Shown here one piece after another: positions 9,683-20,900 of a DNA stretch of 64,000 bases (position 1 is its first letter; every line of letters begins with the position of its first letter). The stretch is from NCBI RefSeq assembly GCF_018342475.1, contig NZ_JAEMUD010000003.1, positions 372,001 through 436,000 on the forward strand, in the 5' to 3' direction. This DNA is from Parachlamydia sp. AcF125 (GTDB taxonomy: Bacteria; Chlamydiota; Chlamydiia; Chlamydiales; Parachlamydiaceae). The notes under the pieces were generated by a model. The model saw nothing but the letters and a program-made list of their open reading frames with translations, was not told where the DNA came from and searched no databases. The translations under genes were made by a program, and so were the position numbers.

Positions 9683-11212
9683 TTAAGCAGTTGTCTGCAA
9701 GGAGTCTTGAAGGGCGCTTTGGCCCATTTTAGTTTGCACGCGATTTTTTAAAAAGTATACAGCCACCAGCCATGCCAGAACAGAAAGGATAATGATGGGG
9801 GTTAGAAAATGGGCAATACTTAAAACTGAGCTAACACTCAAGCATTCCATTAATCCAACTTGTATCCACGAAGAGCCCGATTTTCCAAAGCGAGATGCCA
9901 CTACATCTACTGCGGCTTTTCCTTTAGTTTTGGTCTCCTCATCCAGTGAAATATAGGCCATTTCTTTTGTAGGATCAAATAAACAATATTTCATGGATTT
10001 GCACGCTACATTGTGTAAAGCTCCGCACATGACAATTAAGGTCAAACCGCTTGCTCCAATAGCCAGGGGCGATTCGGCATAATAAGCGTAGGATAGATAA
10101 GTTCCTAAAAAAATAGCGGACGCAGTTCCAAGTACAATTGGAGTAAGTTTTGCTCCTCCGCTCCAACCAAAAGTGCGAATAATGTTGCCGCCTGCAAACA
10201 ACGAGAGAAACAGTGAAAGCCAGCCTGTAATGGAAGAAATAAGCCCCATAAATGCTTGGTAATCATTCGAATTAGGATACTTTAATTTCAAAGTGGCCTT
10301 CCAAAGAACTTCTACCATATTCACAGAAAGGCTATAGCCAATCACCATTAGAGCGATCCAGCCTAAGTTTGGAGAAAACAAAATATGGAGCAAACTTTCT
10401 TTCAAAGAAAGGCCTGCATTTTTCTTTTTGCTAGCGATAACTTGGATCCCGTCTTTGGCAATATGCCGATTCATTAGCCAATAAGTAAAAAACATGAGTA
10501 AATTAACCAGGGTCACAAATCCCATGAGATATTGAATGGTCAATAAATAGGAGTGGTTGACAAAGGATTGGGTAAAATACCAAATCAGATAACCGGCCGC
10601 GATAATCCCCACATGCCCTCCAGCCGATAAAATGGTATAAAATCTGGAGGCCTCTTTAATCGTATTAATTTGGTTGGCAAATCCCCAAAAAAGCAATCCA
10701 ATGACAACCCCTCCCCAAAGCTCTGCCATGAGAAAAAACAAAGAATCCATCCAGTTGCGGTAGACCGCAACCCAGTGCCCTCTCTCTTCGCCGAGAACAG
10801 AGATTAGCCAGTCCGCAGATTCTGTGGGAGAGAGGAGCTCTCGATTAGGATAAAGAAAAAAACCATAGATAGCAAAAAAGGCAAGAAAAGGACATAAAGC
10901 GAAATAAAACAATTGAGAAGACGAAAGATGATCGCTAAGTTTTGAATAGACAATCATAAAAAGAAATGCAAAAAATAAAACAAAAGAGCCTTTTAAAATC
11001 GGGATGGTTTCGGCTCCGAATCCCTGAGTTACAATTAAAGTGTCTTTAGTTGCATGGAGAATCGCAAAGTTGAAGGAGACACAAAATTTCAAGAAAAGAA
11101 GAGAAAACACCTTTTTATTTTCAGAATAATGAACAGGCCATAACCTCCTGCGCCATTTGCTTAACTTGTCAGAAGGTTCCCCGTTTTGTTCGTCCATAGG
11201 AGCAACACTCAT
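9683..11212 (-). CDS. NTT-family nucleotide transporter (ATP/ADP translocase type)
   Basis: A 509-residue inner-membrane protein with about 12 transmembrane segments. Family marks include LHATKDTLIVTQGFGAETI near residues 53-71 (the KDTLVV..GAE pattern), WMDSLFFLMAELWGGVVIG near 152-170 and FYTILSAGGHVGI near 191-203. NTT proteins let intracellular bacteria exchange ADP for host ATP or import other nucleotides; they are known from Chlamydiae, Rickettsiae and plastids. Amoeba symbionts carry several with different substrates, and the sequence does not show which this is. It appears to be a single-gene unit between two gaps. The call is strong at family level. Confidence 0.9.
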   Translation of the reverse strand: MSVAPMDEQNGEPSDKLSKWRRRLWPVHYSENKKVFSLLFLKFCVSFNFAILHATKDTLIVTQGFGAETIPILKGSFVLFFAFLFMIVYSKLSDHLSSSQLFYFALCPFLAFFAIYGFFLYPNRELLSPTESADWLISVLGEERGHWVAVYRNWMDSLFFLMAELWGGVVIGLLFWGFANQINTIKEASRFYTILSAGGHVGIIAAGYLIWYFTQSFVNHSYLLTIQYLMGFVTLVNLLMFFTYWLMNRHIAKDGIQVIASKKKNAGLSLKESLLHILFSPNLGWIALMVIGYSLSVNMVEVLWKATLKLKYPNSNDYQAFMGLISSITGWLSLFLSLFAGGNIIRTFGWSGGAKLTPIVLGTASAIFLGTYLSYAYYAESPLAIGASGLTLIVMCGALHNVACKSMKYCLFDPTKEMAYISLDEETKTKGKAAVDVVASRFGKSGSSWIQVGLMECLSVSSVLSIAHFLTPIIILSVLAWLVAVYFLKNRVQTKMGQSALQDSLQTTA

Positions 11213-11546
11213 GTTAAAGATCTCCTATAAGGAAACTTACACTGGTAGGTAGCGTGATTAATCTCGTATTTTTTTGCATTAAAGCCCAATTACTATTTGC
11301 AGGATATGTTTTTGCTTCCCAAAAAGGCTAACAAACAAACAATTTTTATTCAAGGGGTTTACAATAAACACATTCGCTCTTCTGCAAGCTTCCACATTCT
11401 ATGCAGAGATCCCCAAAAAGTTTTAGCTTAGTAGAAAAGCAGCAGTTCAAGTTAGTAAGTAAGCGGGCTTAAAAATCAAATCGACGCTGCGGTCTCAAAG
11501 GAAAAGCTCCTCCTACAGATAGAGCTGCGTGTGCCTCTGAAACTTT
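11213..11546. other. intergenic, nothing recognised
   Basis: About 330 bases between two co-oriented minus-strand transporter genes. AT-rich, without open frames of note or a clear hairpin; presumably holds the promoter of the nucleotide transporter. Confidence 0.4.
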
Positions 11547-12494
11547 TTATCGTATATGTTGAGGAGAGAGTGTGTTTGTAGCCTGAATTCCATAAAATAC
11601 AGCGCTTAAAAGGATTCCAATCCCCAGAAACTCTTCCAGAGGGGGAAATCTTTGTTCAAAAATATATACAAATAACAACCCAAAAATTGTTTCAAAAATT
11701 GTCAATTGTCCGGCTAGAGTAACAGGCAAATACAAGCTTGCTTTATTCCAAAGATAAGCGCCAAACCACGAACAAACGCCCCCCAGAATTAAACAACCAT
11801 TGAGAAAGCGATATAAAGCTGAATTTAAAACAGTATATTTTTCCCATTCAAAATCATTCCCAAACACAATCAGTCCAATCCCCCATATAACCGCCCAAAA
11901 TAACGTCGATACTCCCACTAAAGTAGACCAGGTTGTTGAGGCCATTTGAGGGGTACTTTTTAGAAACTTAGCATTTGCAACCACATACCAGCTCCAGGCA
12001 AAATTTGAGAGAAAGCTTCCCAGAATCCCAAATCCATAGTGGGAAAATGACTGCACCTTATTAAAATAGGGAAAATTAATGACAACCAACCCAAATAAAA
12101 TAAGCAGAGAAGGGAAGAATAACCCCCTAAAATTCCTTGTGTGCTCCACCCAACTTCCGTACAAGGAAATTGTAATGGGGCTTATGCTTAAAATAAGCGT
12201 ACACACCGTAGGATTCGAATAGCGCAGAGCTAAGACTAGGCAAGTATAATAAAAAACTGTTGATACAAACGAAAAGCCTAGGGCTCGAAGCCAAATAGAT
12301 AAGGGATAGCTTTGTCTAAATTTATTTTGGCTTAGAAAAATACCCAGGGAAAGGAGGCCATATACCAAATAACGCCCTAAAACCACTTCAAAAGAGCTAA
12401 ATTCAACCATGGTTTGGGGAATAATAAAAATCAATCCCCACACAAAACAGGCGGTTAAGGCGAACATCATTCCCTTGAACATACTTGAAATCAT
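11547..12494 (-). CDS. EamA/DMT-superfamily transporter
   Basis: A 315-residue polytopic membrane protein with about ten hydrophobic segments in two halves, the EamA duplicated fold. The first half starts with FALTACFVWGLIFIIPQ and has GRYLVYGLLSLGIF; the second has SNFAWSWYVVANAKFL and, near the end, LAGQLTIFETIFGLLFVYIF. Members export or import metabolites, often amino acids or nucleotide-related compounds, at the inner membrane. Chlamydiae also use one for S-adenosylmethionine, but nothing here indicates the substrate. Length is normal for the family. Confidence 0.8.
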   Translation of the reverse strand: MISSMFKGMMFALTACFVWGLIFIIPQTMVEFSSFEVVLGRYLVYGLLSLGIFLSQNKFRQSYPLSIWLRALGFSFVSTVFYYTCLVLALRYSNPTVCTLILSISPITISLYGSWVEHTRNFRGLFFPSLLILFGLVVINFPYFNKVQSFSHYGFGILGSFLSNFAWSWYVVANAKFLKSTPQMASTTWSTLVGVSTLFWAVIWGIGLIVFGNDFEWEKYTVLNSALYRFLNGCLILGGVCSWFGAYLWNKASLYLPVTLAGQLTIFETIFGLLFVYIFEQRFPPLEEFLGIGILLSAVFYGIQATNTLSPQHIR

Positions 12495-13018
12495 TTTTAA
12501 ATTTAAAAGAAGTTTTAGACGCTAAAATATGGGGATTATTTTAAAGAATAATTTAAAATAGTGCAATTATATTAGCAAGCTAAAGAGAAGTTCATGCCTT
12601 CCTTTTTTCTTTTTTGATCTTTGTTTTTAATTTGGCTATAGAAGCCTAATCCAGATTGCAGAGCCTCCCCACCTCTCAAAATTTTTGTACAACTTTATCT
12701 CCCTCGATGATTGGCAAAAAAGTATGAGCAGCAAAAAGATCGCTCTTTCCCCCTTGGAGTAAGGATTTATTCCCTTATCAAAAGAAGAGCAGTTCTTCCA
12801 GTTCATTCAAAAATTTTGATTGGAGAAAAATTGCGCAATTTTAAAGCTTGCGGCAGGCAAGCTAAAAGGGCGCATAGGGATTATACGCTTGGCCTCATAA
12901 GCCTCATGATGAATCCCTTGCAAAAGCAGGAATGCCTCTTTAGCAAAGATTTCTTCCTTTTATACTTAAATAATAGTCTCTAGGATTTTTATAGCTTGGT
13001 TGTTTTCACTTAAATGGT
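12495..13018. other. intergenic, no supported gene
   Basis: A 90-codon plus-strand frame from a TTG at 12711 is basic and featureless and is not accepted as a gene. Otherwise AT-rich sequence. It separates the EamA gene from the repeat-protein gene that ends at 13019. Confidence 0.4.
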
Positions 13019-15241
13019 TTACTTTTTCTCTCTCTCTTGCATCCAACCTATTTGCTTTCCAGTTAGCCACTTTCTTCTTTCTCCGCATATAAAGGGTAGC
13101 GCCTTCAAAAAAGCGACGCTTGTCAGTTTAGGCAAAAGTGTCTCAGTCCTTTTGCTTTCCACCGGCCACATTTTGTCAAAATTTTCCTGCGTTTTAAGTT
13201 GAGAATAATCAAAATTCAATATTTGCTGATCTTTTAAAGCCTTCCAATGGCCTTCTGAAAAGTAGGGAAAAAGTTGATAAAGTTTTTCCACCGGCAAAGC
13301 TTGGATCCGTGTTTGAAAATTCGAGTTTTGTTGGGAGAAAATTTCGTCAAAAATAGCTTGATCAATTTTTGAATAATCAAATTGACCCAATACTTCTAGG
13401 CTGAGTTTTCCCCAATCTCCTTTCGTAAAATATTGGCTAAGCACATTTATAGTCGCTAAGGGTAATTTTCCGAGCAGATTCCATTTTTCTTCCTCTTCTC
13501 TGAATATGGCGTTAAAAATTTCTTGATTAATGGGATATTTAGCAAAGTTAAAATGGATAATGTGCTTTCGACTTAAGTGTTTCCAATGGCCCGTACAAAA
13601 ATAGGAATGAGCGCGATAAATTTGCGCGAGACTCAAGGACTTTATCAGGTCATATCCTTTTGTTTGAGTAAAAAACGTCTTTAAAACATCTGGATCAATT
13701 TCAGAAAAATCTAACTTGATTAGCTGGTCTGTGCTTAATTTACTCCAGTGTCGAAGAGTAAAATATTTCATCACTAGCTCAACTTTAGAAGGAGCCAGCC
13801 TTTGAAATAACTCTGGAATAGAAAACTCGTTAAAAATAGCCTCAAAACCCGCTTGAGTCATTAAGCTATAATCCAGAGACAAAATTTGTTCCTCTTTCAA
13901 TCCTTTCCACTCTTCGCCTGTAAAATAGGGGCATAGTTGGTTTAGCTGAGGCGGCTTTAAAGATTGTAAAAGAGTTTTACCGCGCTTGGAATTCTTAAAA
14001 ATTTCGTTAAAAATTTCTTGATTAATATAAACAAAATTTAAGGCGAAAATTTGCTCATCACTCAGGCGAGTAAATAATTTCGGCGGAATTTTATCTAGGC
14101 AACGATCCACTTGTGCGGTAGAGAGCAGATGCACACGCTCTTCTGCGAGAAAAAACGTTTCAATTTGATCTTCTGACATCCATTTTGTATTCAAATCTTT
14201 AATAATCGAATTAGGAAATAAAATAAATGCCATCGGAGGAAGATGGCCCATCCATTGATTAACCCATCTGCCTTCCAATTTGTAAAGTTGGATTAAAGAA
14301 AGCTGTAGAAGACCATCAAAAGACACAATAGACGGCTCTAATTCTTGTCGGCTTGTTGCAGCCAATTTTATGAGGCGCTTTCGTATGACCCTTTCGATAA
14401 ATTCGGGCTCGAAGCCTTGCATATTTTCTAAAGTTAACCTGGTAAATTCTTCATCTGAAGCAAGCGCATATTTTAAGGGGGAATTTTTCCATCCTTGCAG
14501 AAAATCACGTAAAATAAGTTTGCAATCAGGAATTCTTTTTAATCTTTTTTTAAGCTGAATGGCTCTTTCAAACATTTCTAGTCGCTTGCTTATCGCATCT
14601 TTTGATAATTCTGCTGCAGAGCTGTTTAAAAGTGAATAATAAGGATTGGAAGAATCTTTATCATTCATAAAGTGGGAAAGAGGAATTTCCAAAAATTTGA
14701 AGCCAAACATGTCAATTTGGTTGTCGGAGAGGGTCCCTTCTTTTTCAGAAAAAAATTTACTAGTAGATAAGGGCTTGTTTAAGGGACCATCTGCATCTAT
14801 GGTAAGAGTTAAAATATCTGGCAAATCTTCTCCATCATCCTTGTCCAAATCTAACTCTGTATTTTTTAAAAGGGGTTCTTTTTTAACACTTATGCGTGCC
14901 AATTTTTCAAAATTTCCTCTGGCAGGATCAATAAGAAGTGCGTAATGAATGCTCGTTTTTCTCTTAGCCATAAATTTTCGAAAGCGAGCAGAGGCATAAG
15001 CTAGGCCAAATGAAATAAAGATAAAAAATAGTCCACAAATTTTCCTCAAGGCGATTTCTTGGTTTGAAAAAATACGAACCTTTTTAGCCACAAGCTTATA
15101 ATGTCTTTTACGAAAATCTTCGCCTACAGGGAGACGATTTTCATCTATAAGCTTATCTTTATTTTTAAATTCGATCTTCTCTTCCCATTTGGGGTCAGAA
15201 CGGATTTCATGCAGATTTTTTATAAATAGAACGTTTTCCAT
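13019..15241 (-). CDS. large repeat protein with one membrane segment
   Basis: A 740-residue protein of unknown function. Near residues 67-86 is one hydrophobic segment (ICGLFFIFISFGLAYASARF) flanked by basic residues, so it may be membrane-anchored. The C-terminal half, about residues 385-735, is built of roughly six degenerate units of about 50-56 residues. Each reads approximately yFt..hWk.Ls..qIl.lDyS.i....F..iF, followed by a hydrophobic L..L.....l stretch. Such helical repeat proteins with an N-terminal membrane segment are common in amoeba-associated Chlamydiae, and an effector or host-interaction role is possible but inferred. No catalytic motif was found. It is flanked by gaps and probably a single-gene unit. 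Confidence 0.75.
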   Translation of the reverse strand: MENVLFIKNLHEIRSDPKWEEKIEFKNKDKLIDENRLPVGEDFRKRHYKLVAKKVRIFSNQEIALRKICGLFFIFISFGLAYASARFRKFMAKRKTSIHYALLIDPARGNFEKLARISVKKEPLLKNTELDLDKDDGEDLPDILTLTIDADGPLNKPLSTSKFFSEKEGTLSDNQIDMFGFKFLEIPLSHFMNDKDSSNPYYSLLNSSAAELSKDAISKRLEMFERAIQLKKRLKRIPDCKLILRDFLQGWKNSPLKYALASDEEFTRLTLENMQGFEPEFIERVIRKRLIKLAATSRQELEPSIVSFDGLLQLSLIQLYKLEGRWVNQWMGHLPPMAFILFPNSIIKDLNTKWMSEDQIETFFLAEERVHLLSTAQVDRCLDKIPPKLFTRLSDEQIFALNFVYINQEIFNEIFKNSKRGKTLLQSLKPPQLNQLCPYFTGEEWKGLKEEQILSLDYSLMTQAGFEAIFNEFSIPELFQRLAPSKVELVMKYFTLRHWSKLSTDQLIKLDFSEIDPDVLKTFFTQTKGYDLIKSLSLAQIYRAHSYFCTGHWKHLSRKHIIHFNFAKYPINQEIFNAIFREEEEKWNLLGKLPLATINVLSQYFTKGDWGKLSLEVLGQFDYSKIDQAIFDEIFSQQNSNFQTRIQALPVEKLYQLFPYFSEGHWKALKDQQILNFDYSQLKTQENFDKMWPVESKRTETLLPKLTSVAFLKALPFICGERRKWLTGKQIGWMQEREKK

Positions 15242-16487
15242 AATCCTTTCATTTGTTTAAAAACTTTAAATTCGCGATCAAACTTTCGCAAGGCTGGGAG
15301 GCGTTTTTCTTCTTAATTTTTACTTTTTTGACGTGCCTCCTCTCCAGCCTCACAACGACAAGCAATCATTTTTAAGAATTAACACACGCCCATGTAAGAT
15401 AAACTTTACCTGAGTTATTCCTTCCTGTTTTTACTAAGTTCAGATAGGATTAAATCGCAAAGACCGTAAAAATCTCTTTACCATAAATCTCTAAAATTTT
15501 TATATCAAAATTTTAAAAATTCCTTTTCCGAATTTTTAAGCTATATAAAAATTCAAATATCCATGTGAGAATTCAATCGCTATGAAGATCCCCGCTTTTC
15601 TTTTGCTTTTTTTCGTTTTTGTTATGCCCATCCACCTATCGACTTTAAAAGGCTGTCCAGTTCCTTCTAAGCCTGCTGAAAAATCGGCCCCTGCAGTCCC
15701 TATAGAGGCTTCACCCGAGCTGTAAGAGCAGCTGAAATTACAGATGCTGAGGATGTAAATGGGCGTTCAAGGCAAAATAACCTTTGGATGCCTTCCTAAA
15801 CCTTCCACAACTAGCTCCATGCGGAAGATTCTCGGAGTTCTTACTGCCCCACCAGCCTCCCCCACGATTTTTTTGACCTCTTCTTATATTGGCCAATGGC
15901 GCCACTGCGGAAGGATGGCTTGATAGGCTCCCTTCGCAGGCAAACTTACCTCGTTTACCTTTGCGTATATCCTTTCTGCCAACTTGTTGCAATGGCTTTG
16001 GAAGTTAGCTTAAAGCAAACGGGTGTAGGCAGGGGCATAAAGCGCCTCCTAAGCCTTTAACCAATCTAGAAGAAACGGTAAAAACCGTAATGACGAGCCC
16101 TTTAGGATCAGCTGAAAACCAAAAGTCAAATCTTTTATCTTGTTTAGTCCGGACCATGTGGACCAATGAATTATATATTAAAATAAGAATTTGCCTTCTT
16201 ACGCGAGCATCGCCAACCGAGCAGAGCAAAATGTTAGGCTCCAAAAATTAAACCTCGCAGGCAGAATAAGCCGGTGGATTATCCCTGCTTGTTTTCACTT
16301 TTCTTGCTCTTTAGTGGGAATAGGCTGCCCAGCATCTAAATATGGCAAATAAAGATAGCTATCTAGGTTATTCCCTCTATGGATCGGCTCTATCTTGGAG
16401 TTTATTTCGGGTTTTCAAATGGCTTTTCAATTGGCTGCAAAAGGGTTTCTTTCGATAAAGTTTTCGTTTCTAAAAATAAGCCCCTAT
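15242..16487. other. 1.2-kb gene-poor gap
   Basis: Two minus-strand frames at 15738-15992 and 16005-16244 have no recognisable family features and are not accepted. One small plus-strand ORF is listed at 15582. An imperfect inverted repeat (AGGCTGGGAGGC near 15291, with GCCTCCTCTCCAGCCT near 15336) lies just upstream of the repeat-protein gene. The remainder looks like eroded sequence. Confidence 0.4.
15582..15725 (+). CDS. possible small exported peptide
   Basis: A 47-residue ORF. Residues 1-20 are strongly hydrophobic (KIPAFLLLFFVFVMPIHL), followed by STLKGC and a Pro/Ala/Ser-rich tail ending in EASPEL. The arrangement resembles a short signal peptide or small lipoprotein, but the LKGC site is a poor lipobox and no Shine-Dalgarno is visible. 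It lies alone inside a long gap and may be chance or a relic. Confidence 0.3.
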   Translation: MKIPAFLLLFFVFVMPIHLSTLKGCPVPSKPAEKSAPAVPIEASPEL

Positions 16488-17966
16488 TTATCTAGCCAAA
16501 ATAGAAGGCGTGTGATGAATGGCCACCTTATCCGCATCAGTTACCCAACCACCGCCTAATGCTTTGTATAATTTTACCATCGCATTAAAATTTTCAGTCT
16601 GGACTTGGGTTAAATCTAGCTGAGACTTAAAAAGCGATCTTTCTGCATCGAGGACTGTTAAATAGTCCACTTCGCCTTCTACATAACGCAGATTGGCAAG
16701 CTGAAGATAATCACTTAAAACTTTAACCTGGCTGGTATGCTCAGCCACTAGTTCTTGATTTTTTTGACAAGCAATCAAGGCATCATTAGCTTCCCGGAAT
16801 GCTGTTAAAATGGTTTGCCTATAAGTAAATAAAAGCTCATCTCGCCGAGCTTTTTCAGCTTCAACTTGGTAGTAAGTTTTGCCTGCATCAAAAAGAGTCT
16901 GTACAACAGAAATCCCATATTGCCAAAATTCAGCGGGAGAAGCGAGAAAACGGCTGATTCGATTGCTTTCACTCCCGTAGATGCCCGTCAAGGTAAATTG
17001 AGGAAAAAATAAAGCCCTCGCTTCTGTGACATGCGCATTAGCTGCCATCAACTGATATTCCGCTTGGACAATATCAGGTCTTCTCGTTAACAAGTCCGAT
17101 GGAAGTCCCAAGGGGATTATTTCGGGATAGTGAAAGGTGTCTAGAGTTTTTCCTCGCAAAATCGGATGAGGATTCTCTCCTAATAAAACACTAATCAGGT
17201 TTTCTTGCTGAGGAATGCTCCGTTCCAACTCAAGCACACTGATAGCGGCTGTTTTAACTTCAGACTCCGCTTGCCTTACTTCTAGCTGAGAAGTCTCCCC
17301 TACCTCGTAGCGATTGAAGGCAAGTCCTAAGGATTTTGTGCAAGATTGTAAGTTTTTTTTAGAAATTTCTAGTTGCGCATCAAGCCCTCTCAAAGTGATA
17401 TAGGCATCGACCACAGAGGTAATCACGGTAATGGTTACCATGCGCCTAGCTTCAATTTGGCTTAACATATCAGCATAAGCTGCATCGGAAGCCCCTTGAA
17501 GGCGGCCCCAAAAATCCAATTCCCAATTTAAGTTTAAGGAAGCCAAAAAATCGTGATTGATCCGCTGAATTCCCGATCCAGAAGTAGTAGAATTAGTTGA
17601 GCCGAGATTTTGGCCAGATGCAGGGGTGGTAGGCAAAGCGATCGAGCTTTTGGAACGGTTATAGCCTGTGTTTCCTGTAAGAGAGGGAAAAAGGGGAGCG
17701 TTTGTCACCCGATATAAGGCATAATATTCATATACTCGCTTGATGGCAACTTGCAAATCTTGGTTATTTTTAAGAGCAATAGCTATCAATTCATTTAATA
17801 CAGGATCTTCAAGCTGCTCCCACCAGCCGATATTGTTTAAAGTGCTCTCTTCATTATTTTGCCACCTCCACTGGTCCGGCAGCTTGACATATTGCCGATC
17901 ATAATGGGGACGCATGCATCCTGCCAGCGAGATAAACCCCAATAAAATCGATGCCCATCGCCTCAT
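16488..17966 (-). CDS. RND efflux outer-membrane lipoprotein (NodT/OprM type)
   Basis: A 492-residue outer-membrane factor of the TolC/OprM class. The N-terminus is a lipoprotein signal with lipobox SLAGC (Cys17). Near residues 48-59 the family mark WWEQLEDPVLNE appears, followed by LIAIALKNNQDLQ. The internal duplication of long helices and short strands is visible, including GLPSDLLTRRPDIVQAE in the middle (about 288-304). It forms the exit duct for the pump encoded just upstream. Its start codon overlaps the stop of the pump gene by four bases (17963-17966), so translation is probably coupled. Length and motifs are normal. It is the last gene of the operon. Confidence 0.92.
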   Translation of the reverse strand: MRRWASILLGFISLAGCMRPHYDRQYVKLPDQWRWQNNEESTLNNIGWWEQLEDPVLNELIAIALKNNQDLQVAIKRVYEYYALYRVTNAPLFPSLTGNTGYNRSKSSIALPTTPASGQNLGSTNSTTSGSGIQRINHDFLASLNLNWELDFWGRLQGASDAAYADMLSQIEARRMVTITVITSVVDAYITLRGLDAQLEISKKNLQSCTKSLGLAFNRYEVGETSQLEVRQAESEVKTAAISVLELERSIPQQENLISVLLGENPHPILRGKTLDTFHYPEIIPLGLPSDLLTRRPDIVQAEYQLMAANAHVTEARALFFPQFTLTGIYGSESNRISRFLASPAEFWQYGISVVQTLFDAGKTYYQVEAEKARRDELLFTYRQTILTAFREANDALIACQKNQELVAEHTSQVKVLSDYLQLANLRYVEGEVDYLTVLDAERSLFKSQLDLTQVQTENFNAMVKLYKALGGGWVTDADKVAIHHTPSILAR

Positions 17967-20900
17967 TTTTGAACTCCGAAAACATTTTTTTTCTTTTCTG
18001 AATAGCTCGCAATCAGATTAAAAAATAAGGGAACAAAGAATATCGCCAAGAAAGTCGCCGCAAGCATCCCTCCCATAACCCCCATGCCGACAGAGTGGCG
18101 GCTATTAGCACCAGCTCCTGAACTAAGTACTAAAGGAACCACGCCGAAAATAAATGTTAAAGAGGTCATTAGAATCGCTCGAAAACGAAGCCTTCCCGCT
18201 TCAATGGCTGCCTCTTTAAACGACATCCCCTCCTCATGCTTGATCATCGCAAACTCCACGATTAAAATCGCATTTTTGGCCGATAAAGCAATGATCGTAA
18301 TTAACCCAATTTGGAAATAAACGTCATTGCTCATCCCCACTAACCATATTGCGAAGAAGGAGCCAAAAATTCCGAAAGGGACAGCTAATACAATTGCTAA
18401 AGGAATATTCCATCTTTCATAAAGTCCGGCCAAAATTAAAAATACCATCACTAGGCTAGCCATTAGCATGTTAGTCGAAGTGCCCCTTGCTGCTTTTTCT
18501 TGGTAAGATTCTCCTCCCCATGCAAAGGCCATATCAGAAGGCAAGACTTCTCTTGCTACCTCCTCCATCGCTTGCATAGCCTGCCCTGAGCTATAGCCAG
18601 GAGTTGCGCTTCCATTCACTTTGGCTGAAGGAAAAGAATTAAATCGACTTACCAGATTTGGCCCCGAGACATTTTTGATGGTGACAAGAGATTTTAAAGG
18701 AATCATTTGACCTTGAGAAGATTTGACATACACCTGCTCAATATCCAAGGGGTTTTCTCTTAACCGGGACTTGGCCATAATCATCACTCGATAAACTCGC
18801 CCAAACATGTTAAAATTATTGACATAATAAGATCCGAAAAAGCTTTGTAAAGAGCTATAGATCTCACTGATCGAAACGCCAAGAGAGCGAGCTTTGTCTC
18901 GGTTAACATCAATATAAAGTTGAGCGGCATTCGCGTTGATTGAAGAAATAAGATTGGCAAGCTCTGGCCGCTGCCTAGCTCTTGAAAGGAAATTTTGGGT
19001 AATCTCTTGAAGATACGCGTAATCCCCCTTTCCCCTATTTTCGATCCAAAATTCGAATCCTCCAATCGTCCCTAATCCTTGAATAGCAGGAGGATTAAAC
19101 AAGAGGGTCTGTCCTTGTGGAATACGGTTATATTTTTTAGATAAATCCATCAAGACAGCTTCGGCATGCTCTTTGGGGTTTTTTCGTACGTCCCAATTTT
19201 TTAAGACAATAAAACTCGATCCCTGATTTGTGCGATTTAGGCTATCGATAAAACTATACCCTGTTAATTCAAAATTTTCTTCAACGGCAGGATTAGCCAA
19301 GGCAATTTGAGCAGTCTTAGCCGAAACTTCCTCGGTGCGATTTAGGCTAGCCCCTTCAGGCATGTTAACCATAGCGATCAGATATCCTTGATCTTCCTCA
19401 GGAATAAAACTTGTGGGAACTGCATAAAAGAGAAGCCCCGTGACGCCGCATAAGGCTAAAAAGCTCCCTATTCCCACCCAAGGGCGTTCCATAAGCCAGC
19501 TCGCTCCTCTCACATAAAATCCCGTGAAGCGGTCGAAAAAGCGATCAAAGTAAAGGGCAAATTTTGATGGTTGTTCCTGGGGTTTAACCAAAATGGCAGA
19601 TAGGGCAGGGCTTAAAGTTAAAGCAACGAACCCTGAAATAATAACAGAAATGGAAATAGTCAAAGCAAATTGCTTATATAATTGTCCTGTAATTCCTCCC
19701 AAAAATGCAACGGGAATAAAGACTGCACATAACACTAACACAATAGCAATCACAGGAGCCGTTACCTCATGCATAGCTTGGTAAGCAGCTTCTTTGGCAG
19801 AGGCCTTAGCGAGGCGCATATTGCGTTCCACGTTTTCAATGACAACAATCGCATCATCCACCACAATCCCAATCGCTAGAACTATTCCAAATAGAGTTAA
19901 AGTATTGATAGAAAGCCCCATGACTAGCATGCCTGCAAAAGCTCCAACAATTGATACGACCATGGCTTGCAAGGGGATAATTGTTAAACGCAAATTTTGC
20001 AAAAAGATATAAACCACCAATGCAACCAGGATGGCAGCTTCCACAATCGTTTTTAGCACTTCCCGAATAGAGGCATTCACAAATTTAGTGGTATCATAAG
20101 GAATGGAATAGGTGATTCCTTGAGGGAAATTTTTAGCAATCTCCTCCATTTTCTTTTTGATATTCTGAGCTACCTGGAGAGCATTTGCTCCAAACTGTTG
20201 AAAAACAGCGATGGAAATAGTGGGAACACCATTTAACTTACTGGCTACATTATAATTTTGGGCTCCTAATTCGGCATACCCCACATCTTTAAGGTAAACC
20301 ATTGAGCCATTGGCATTAGCTTTCAAAATGATCCGATTAAATTCTTCAGGGGTACTTAGGCGCCCTGTACTGGTAATCGAAATCGTTAATTCAGTAGGGC
20401 CTTCGGTTGGAGGTTCCCCAAGGCGACCCACTGAATATTCCGAATTTTGTTCCACAATTGCACTTGCCACTTCGTCGGTCGATAACCCATATTTGGCTAA
20501 TAATGCGGGATCGAGCCATATTCTCATAGCATAGGTGCGATCATTAATAATGGAAACGCTGCTGACTCCAGGAGTGCGCTGAAGCTCTTGCACAATATTT
20601 ACAGTGGCATAATTGCTTAAAAAGATTTCGTCATACCGATCGTCGGGAGATTGGAGCCCAATGGCTAGCAGGATTGAAGGCGTTTGCTTTAAAATCGTCA
20701 CGCCACTTTTTTGCACTTCAGATGGTAAAAGCGGCCGCGCAATATTGGCCTGATTTTGAACATTAATTAAAGCTTCTTCAATGTCAGTCCCAATATTGAA
20801 AAAGACATTTAAACTATAATCCCCTGTGTAGGAACTATTCGAGTACATATAGATCATGTTCTCTACGCTATTAATTTGCTGCTCCAATGGAGCCGCTACC

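Noticed and set aside
12711-12983. 90-codon plus-strand frame from TTG
   Set aside because: Basic, featureless product, no ribosome site, no family resemblance.
15738-16244. Two minus-strand frames of 84 and 79 codons
   Set aside because: No recognisable motifs; rich in residues typical of non-coding translation; not accepted as genes.
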